This document shows positions 60,727-64,000 of a stretch of DNA of 64,000 nucleotides, piece after piece. Every line of letters begins with the position of its first letter. Position 1 is the first letter of the stretch. The notes under the pieces were generated by a model, which saw only the letters and a program-made list of their open reading frames with translations, did not search any database and was not told the DNA's origin. Where the stretch lies: contig CAWGNN010000008.1 of the NCBI GenBank assembly GCA_963824105.1, positions 1 to 64,000 on the forward strand. The letters are read 5' to 3'. Origin of the DNA: CAWDVB01 sp963824105. GTDB lineage: Bacteria; Actinomycetota; Actinomycetes; Propionibacteriales; Nocardioidaceae. The translations under genes and the position numbers were made by a program.

Positions 60727-62264
60727 CATCAGCGCTCGACAGCGTTCCGCTGTCTGGGACCATTCTCGGCGTTAGGCGCGTGGTCCAGAGATTCGGCCGC
60801 ACGGTCGCCCTCAACGATGTCAGTGTTTCCATCAGGCCGGGCGAGTCGATGGCACTCCTGGGAGCCAACGGCGCCGGGAAGTCCAGCCTGGTCAAGATCC
60901 TCAGCGGAGCGGCGAAGCCGGACTCCGGCGACGTGATCGTGGACGGGCAGGTCACCGCTCTCCACGGCGTGCACGAGGCGCGTGCTCACGGGATCTGTTT
61001 CGTTCCCCAGGAGCTTACGGTGGCGCCCCACCTGACAGTGGCCGAGAACGTGCTGGCTGGTGGTTGGCCCGCGCGAGTTGGCCTGGTCCGCGATTCGGCT
61101 GGTGAGGATCTGGTCACCGCAGCGTGTCGGCGGGTGGGACTGCTGAACAGTCCGCGGCAGCTGGTCAGCGGGCTCAGCCCGTCGGAACGCCGACTGCTGA
61201 TGATCGCGCGCGGGCTGCTTGCCGAGCCACGCATCCTGATCCTCGATGAACCCACTGCCGCGCTGGGTGCAAGCGAGGCAGATCGCATGGTCGACGTGTT
61301 GACCACCTTGCGAGAGCACGACCTCAGCATGGTCTACATCTCACACCGCATTGCCGAGATCAGCAGGCTCTGCGACTCAGTGACGGTGCTCCGGAACGGC
61401 GAAGTGGTGATGCGCGATGCCGTAACGCCCGAGTCCGTGCGCCGTGCGGTTCATGTGGGCATGGCGAGCCTCTCAAGTGACGAGGAGTCCACCGACGGCG
61501 CGATCGCCATAGAGACAACGCCGCGCGCGGCCGGGGAGTCCGCTGTTGCGATCAGGGCTCAAGGTCTATCGAACGCTGTCCTGCGCGATGTCTCGATCGA
61601 GGTCGGGGTCGGCGAGATCGTCGGTGTGGCCGGCCTCCTCGGATCGGGCCGCACTGAGCTGCTGCGGGCGCTCGCTGGTGCCGACCGCGTCCACGAAGGC
61701 TCCATCGAGGTGTTCGGAAAGCCTCTCAAGGCGAGGTCCCCGCGCGACGCCATCGCCGCCGGCATTGCTCTGATGCCCGAGGACCGCCGCAACGAGGGAG
61801 GGCTGTTGGGACTCTCCGTGAAGGAGAACCTGACCTTGACGCGGCCCCCCTCCCGGTGGGGATGGCTCCGGCTACGGTCGGAACAAGACGAGGCCCTGTC
61901 GGCGATCGAACGGTACGGAATCCGCTGCAGCGGACCCAACGCACTGCTCTCCACCCTCTCTGGCGGCAACCAGCAGAAGGTCATCCTCGCCCGATGGCTC
62001 ACCGCAAGGGCCCGAGTGCTGCTCCTCGACGAGCCCACCGCTGGCATCGACGTGGTGGCGAAGGCAGAGTTGATGGAACTGGTGCGCCAGGCGGTCGCCG
62101 CCGGCGGCTCGGCCCTCGTGGTGAGCTCCGAGCTCGACGAGCTGAGCGGATATTGCGACCGGATCTACATCCTTCGCGACGGCCAGCTGCGCCACGAGGT
62201 CGCGGGTACTGCATCAGTCTCCGATCTGGCCAGGCTGTGCGGAGAAGAGCACGCGTCGGTCTAG
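60723..62264 (+). CDS. ABC transporter ATP-binding protein, RbsA/MglA-type (tandem ATPase)
   Basis: A 513-residue double-ATPase. Domain 1 has Walker A GANGAGKSS (about 48-56), Walker B ILILDEPTAAL and an unusual signature LSPSERRL instead of LSGGE/Q. Domain 2 has the degenerate Walker A GLLGSGRTELL expected in RbsA/MglA, the signature LSGGNQQKV and VLLLDEPTAGID. It energises the permease upstream. No periplasmic/lipoprotein binding protein or second permease is visible before or after it in this window. Confidence 0.93.
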   Translation: MTSALDSVPLSGTILGVRRVVQRFGRTVALNDVSVSIRPGESMALLGANGAGKSSLVKILSGAAKPDSGDVIVDGQVTALHGVHEARAHGICFVPQELTVAPHLTVAENVLAGGWPARVGLVRDSAGEDLVTAACRRVGLLNSPRQLVSGLSPSERRLLMIARGLLAEPRILILDEPTAALGASEADRMVDVLTTLREHDLSMVYISHRIAEISRLCDSVTVLRNGEVVMRDAVTPESVRRAVHVGMASLSSDEESTDGAIAIETTPRAAGESAVAIRAQGLSNAVLRDVSIEVGVGEIVGVAGLLGSGRTELLRALAGADRVHEGSIEVFGKPLKARSPRDAIAAGIALMPEDRRNEGGLLGLSVKENLTLTRPPSRWGWLRLRSEQDEALSAIERYGIRCSGPNALLSTLSGGNQQKVILARWLTARARVLLLDEPTAGIDVVAKAELMELVRQAVAAGGSALVVSSELDELSGYCDRIYILRDGQLRHEVAGTASVSDLARLCGEEHASV

Positions 62265-62296
62265 GCCGTCGAGCATCGACACACAGAGGAGACGCC

Positions 62297-62740
62297 ATGA
62301 GCATGAGGGACGACATAGAGTTCGTGATCGCCAACTGGACGGTGGGATACGACGAGCGCGAGTTGGAACGGATGACCGCGACCTTCACCGAGGACGCATC
62401 GATGGAGATCGACATCGCTGGCTTCGAGACCAAGGGTCCCTTTGTGGGCAGGGCCGCCGTCATCGGGGACATGACTGATCACTGGGAGCTCGAGAGGTAC
62501 AAGACTCGGCACGTGACGACCAACCTTGTCATCGAGCCAGTGAGCCCCGAGGAAGCTCAGGTCAGCTCGTACCTGACCTTGTTCGTCATCGACGGCCCCG
62601 ACACGAAGCTGCAGGCCACGGGCATCTACCGGGACCGCTTCGTCCTGACCGAGCAGGGCTGGCGGATCGCGTACCGGCACTTGACGCTCGATGCTCACTA
62701 CCTGCCGCAGGCCTACCTTGAGGCGGAGCGGTCCGGATGA
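62297..62740 (+). CDS. SnoaL-like (NTF2-fold) protein 2
   Basis: A 147-residue protein with the SnoaL pattern: NWTVGYDERELERMTATF, HVTTNLVIEPVS and a C-terminal GIYRDRFVLTEQGWRIAYRH. GAGGAG precedes the ATG at 62297. It is related in layout to the protein at 50554. It overlaps the duplicated-domain gene by ATGA; the pairing of SnoaL-like and duplicated-domain genes at both ends of the island suggests they act on one compound. Confidence 0.87.
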   Translation: MSMRDDIEFVIANWTVGYDERELERMTATFTEDASMEIDIAGFETKGPFVGRAAVIGDMTDHWELERYKTRHVTTNLVIEPVSPEEAQVSSYLTLFVIDGPDTKLQATGIYRDRFVLTEQGWRIAYRHLTLDAHYLPQAYLEAERSG

Positions 62741-63633
62741 GAGTGCCCGACGCCGCACCGCTGCTCGACGCGGAGAATGACGACGACCACCCGCAGGAGG
62801 TTGCCGCAGAGTACGGCGACGTGCGAGTCGTGCTCATCGACTCCGCCCGGTACTGCGACTCCCGCAACACCCGTGACGTGGTGGTGGCTGCCTCCTACTG
62901 CGGCACGCTGCCGGCTCGCCTGATCGCACCGCATCAACCTGTCGGAGTCATTGCCCACGACGTCGGTATCGCGGCCGATGGGTCAGGCATCAGCGGGCTT
63001 GCCTACTTCGAGGCTCTCGGCATCCCAGCTGCTGCAGTCGAAGGTGCCTCCGCAGAACTCGGCAACGCACGAGACATGTACGACGCAGGCACCATCTCTC
63101 GGACCAACATTCTCGCGGAGCGTTGTGGCGTGACCCAAGGGATGACCGTCGGCGCGGCAGCGGAACTGCTGGCCACGAAGGACCCGGGCGATCGGCTCGC
63201 AGCGACCAAGGTGCGTCGCGAGGTCATGCAGACCGAGGGGCACCGATCCATCGTGGTCACCGACTCGATCGTCTTCGCCCAACCCGGGGACGGCGCCAAC
63301 GTCCTGGTCACGGCGGGGCACACGGGAAAGACCGGCGCCCGGTTCATCGAGCTGGTGTCGCCGCACGGGTTCATCTGCGCGGATGGCGGGACGGCCCGCA
63401 ACGGCTCTGGCACCGCGGGACTGGTCCGCCTGGATGAAGTCGGTCTTGCTGGAGCGTGCTACGACGTCATGACCGCGGCCATGGGCGACGCCTTCGATGC
63501 GTGGCGTCGAGGCTCCATCTCTGCGGTCAACGCGTGCGCCGAACGTCGCGGCGTGAGGATCGGCCAGACGGTCCAGGTCGCCGCACGGCTCCTGCTCGGT
63601 GCAGAGGCCACCAACCGGAGCGGGCAGGCGTGA
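62737..63633 (+). CDS. Unknown-family protein with internal tandem duplication, paralogue 2
   Basis: A 298-residue paralogue of the protein at 47271. Matching segments include DVVVAASYCGTLPARLIA (47-64), FEALGIPAAAVEG (91-103), NVLVTAGHTG (188-197), GFICADGGTARNGSGTAGL (211-229) and AARLLLG near the C terminus. As in paralogue 1, an N-terminal half (about 48-147) and C-terminal half (about 188-289) resemble each other. It has a longer acidic N terminus and substitutions at several conserved turns (AAMGDAFDAWRRG in place of RMGDGLSTWQDG), so the two may be subunits or have diverged in substrate. Overlaps the DUF35 gene by GTGA. Confidence 0.85.
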   Translation: MRVPDAAPLLDAENDDDHPQEVAAEYGDVRVVLIDSARYCDSRNTRDVVVAASYCGTLPARLIAPHQPVGVIAHDVGIAADGSGISGLAYFEALGIPAAAVEGASAELGNARDMYDAGTISRTNILAERCGVTQGMTVGAAAELLATKDPGDRLAATKVRREVMQTEGHRSIVVTDSIVFAQPGDGANVLVTAGHTGKTGARFIELVSPHGFICADGGTARNGSGTAGLVRLDEVGLAGACYDVMTAAMGDAFDAWRRGSISAVNACAERRGVRIGQTVQVAARLLLGAEATNRSGQA

Positions 63634-64000
63634 CCCTCGACTGGCTCGAGCAGGAGGCGGCCGTTCGCCGACGCGACGGCCTGACCAGTGACTTCTGGGC
63701 GGCGGCCGCCCGTCACGAGCTGGTGCGCCCCGTGTGCGACGAGTGCGGCACCAGTTTCTTCTCGCCCAGATGGGCTTGCCCCGAGTGTCTCGGGGAACGT
63801 TGGACCTACGTCCGCAGTACGGGTCTCGGAACCATCTACTCCCATACCGTCGTGTTTCGGGGGCCCGACGCCTCCTGGGCCGTTCCCTACGTCTTGGTCA
63901 TCGTCGACCTGGAAGAGGGATGGTCCATGCTGAGCCGACTGGTCGGGGAGGTCGAAGCCGGTCTGGTCGACGTACGTCTGGGCGGTCGTGCCGTCGAGGT
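63630..64000 (+). CDS. Zn-ribbon/OB-fold (DUF35) protein, truncated by window end
   Basis: The first 123 residues of a DUF35 protein. A rubredoxin-like zinc ribbon is present (CDECGTSFF and CPECLG, four cysteines at about 37, 40, 51 and 54), followed by the start of an OB-fold (TGLGTIYSHTVVF). Such proteins pair with a thiolase-like or SCP-x partner in CoA pathways, including steroid side-chain retro-aldol cleavage, so a non-catalytic thiolase gene may follow beyond 64000. GTG start overlapping the preceding gene; the C terminus is not in the window. Confidence 0.88.
   Translation, partial: MTLDWLEQEAAVRRRDGLTSDFWAAAARHELVRPVCDECGTSFFSPRWACPECLGERWTYVRSTGLGTIYSHTVVFRGPDASWAVPYVLVIVDLEEGWSMLSRLVGEVEAGLVDVRLGGRAVE

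Overview
High-GC DNA with frequent GTG starts, ATGA/GTGA overlaps between neighbouring genes, and actinobacterial families (TIGR03084, tRNA adenosine deaminase-associated protein, MmpL-type transporter). This points to an actinomycete, plausibly of the Nocardioidaceae or a relative; the species cannot be named from the sequence alone. The window is a mosaic of three catabolic clusters with a housekeeping stretch between them.

1-1,373: a band-7/slipin gene coupled to a LapA-domain membrane protein (minus strand). 1,588-13,698: an acyclic-terpene-utilisation (Atu)-like operon with two acyl-CoA ligases, a biotin-dependent acyl-CoA carboxylase (beta and alpha), enoyl-CoA hydratase, TIGR03084 protein, AtuA, acyl-CoA dehydrogenase and a terminal TetR regulator. 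A perfect 8-6-8 palindrome lies inside its promoter. 13,718-21,661: a protocatechuate 4,5-cleavage (lig) cluster: IclR regulator, LigK-type aldolase, DUF1932 oxidoreductase, LigJ, LigI, LigA, LigB, LigC and PobA, taking 4-hydroxybenzoate towards pyruvate and oxaloacetate. Two matching IclR-type boxes flank it. A glutaryl-CoA dehydrogenase gene follows.

22,966-42,557 is mostly core: an orphan small gene with its own promoter and terminator, two DUF202 proteins, a two-component system, an MmpL-type transporter with a one-base frameshift, ThpR, an ACT-domain protein, MenB, an exordium-like pseudogene carrying about seven frameshifts, an ECF sigma factor with a membrane partner and a secreted Ig-like protein, a methyltransferase, a flavodoxin-like protein, PntA/PntB transhydrogenase (with a remnant of another pntA-like gene upstream), Upp, TadA with its partner, and tRNA-Ser(CGA).

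42,558-45,900 is an accessory patch beside the tRNA: possible transposase debris, two secreted or membrane proteins of unknown function on a C- and A-rich coding strand, and short direct repeats that may be an IS end.

45,929-64,000 is a large, probably undescribed CoA-dependent catabolic island: two thiolases, two enoyl-CoA hydratases, a ligase, two acyl-CoA dehydrogenases, a 3-hydroxyacyl-CoA dehydrogenase, an SDR, an amidohydrolase, a class II aldolase, two SnoaL-like proteins, a GntR regulator, an RbsC/RbsA-type ABC transporter without a visible binding protein, and a DUF35 Zn-ribbon protein cut by the window end. It also carries two paralogous proteins of a family I cannot name, each built from an internal tandem duplication. 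AT-rich boxes containing GATA/TATC elements sit in its promoter regions and suggest a shared regulon. The substrate is not evident.
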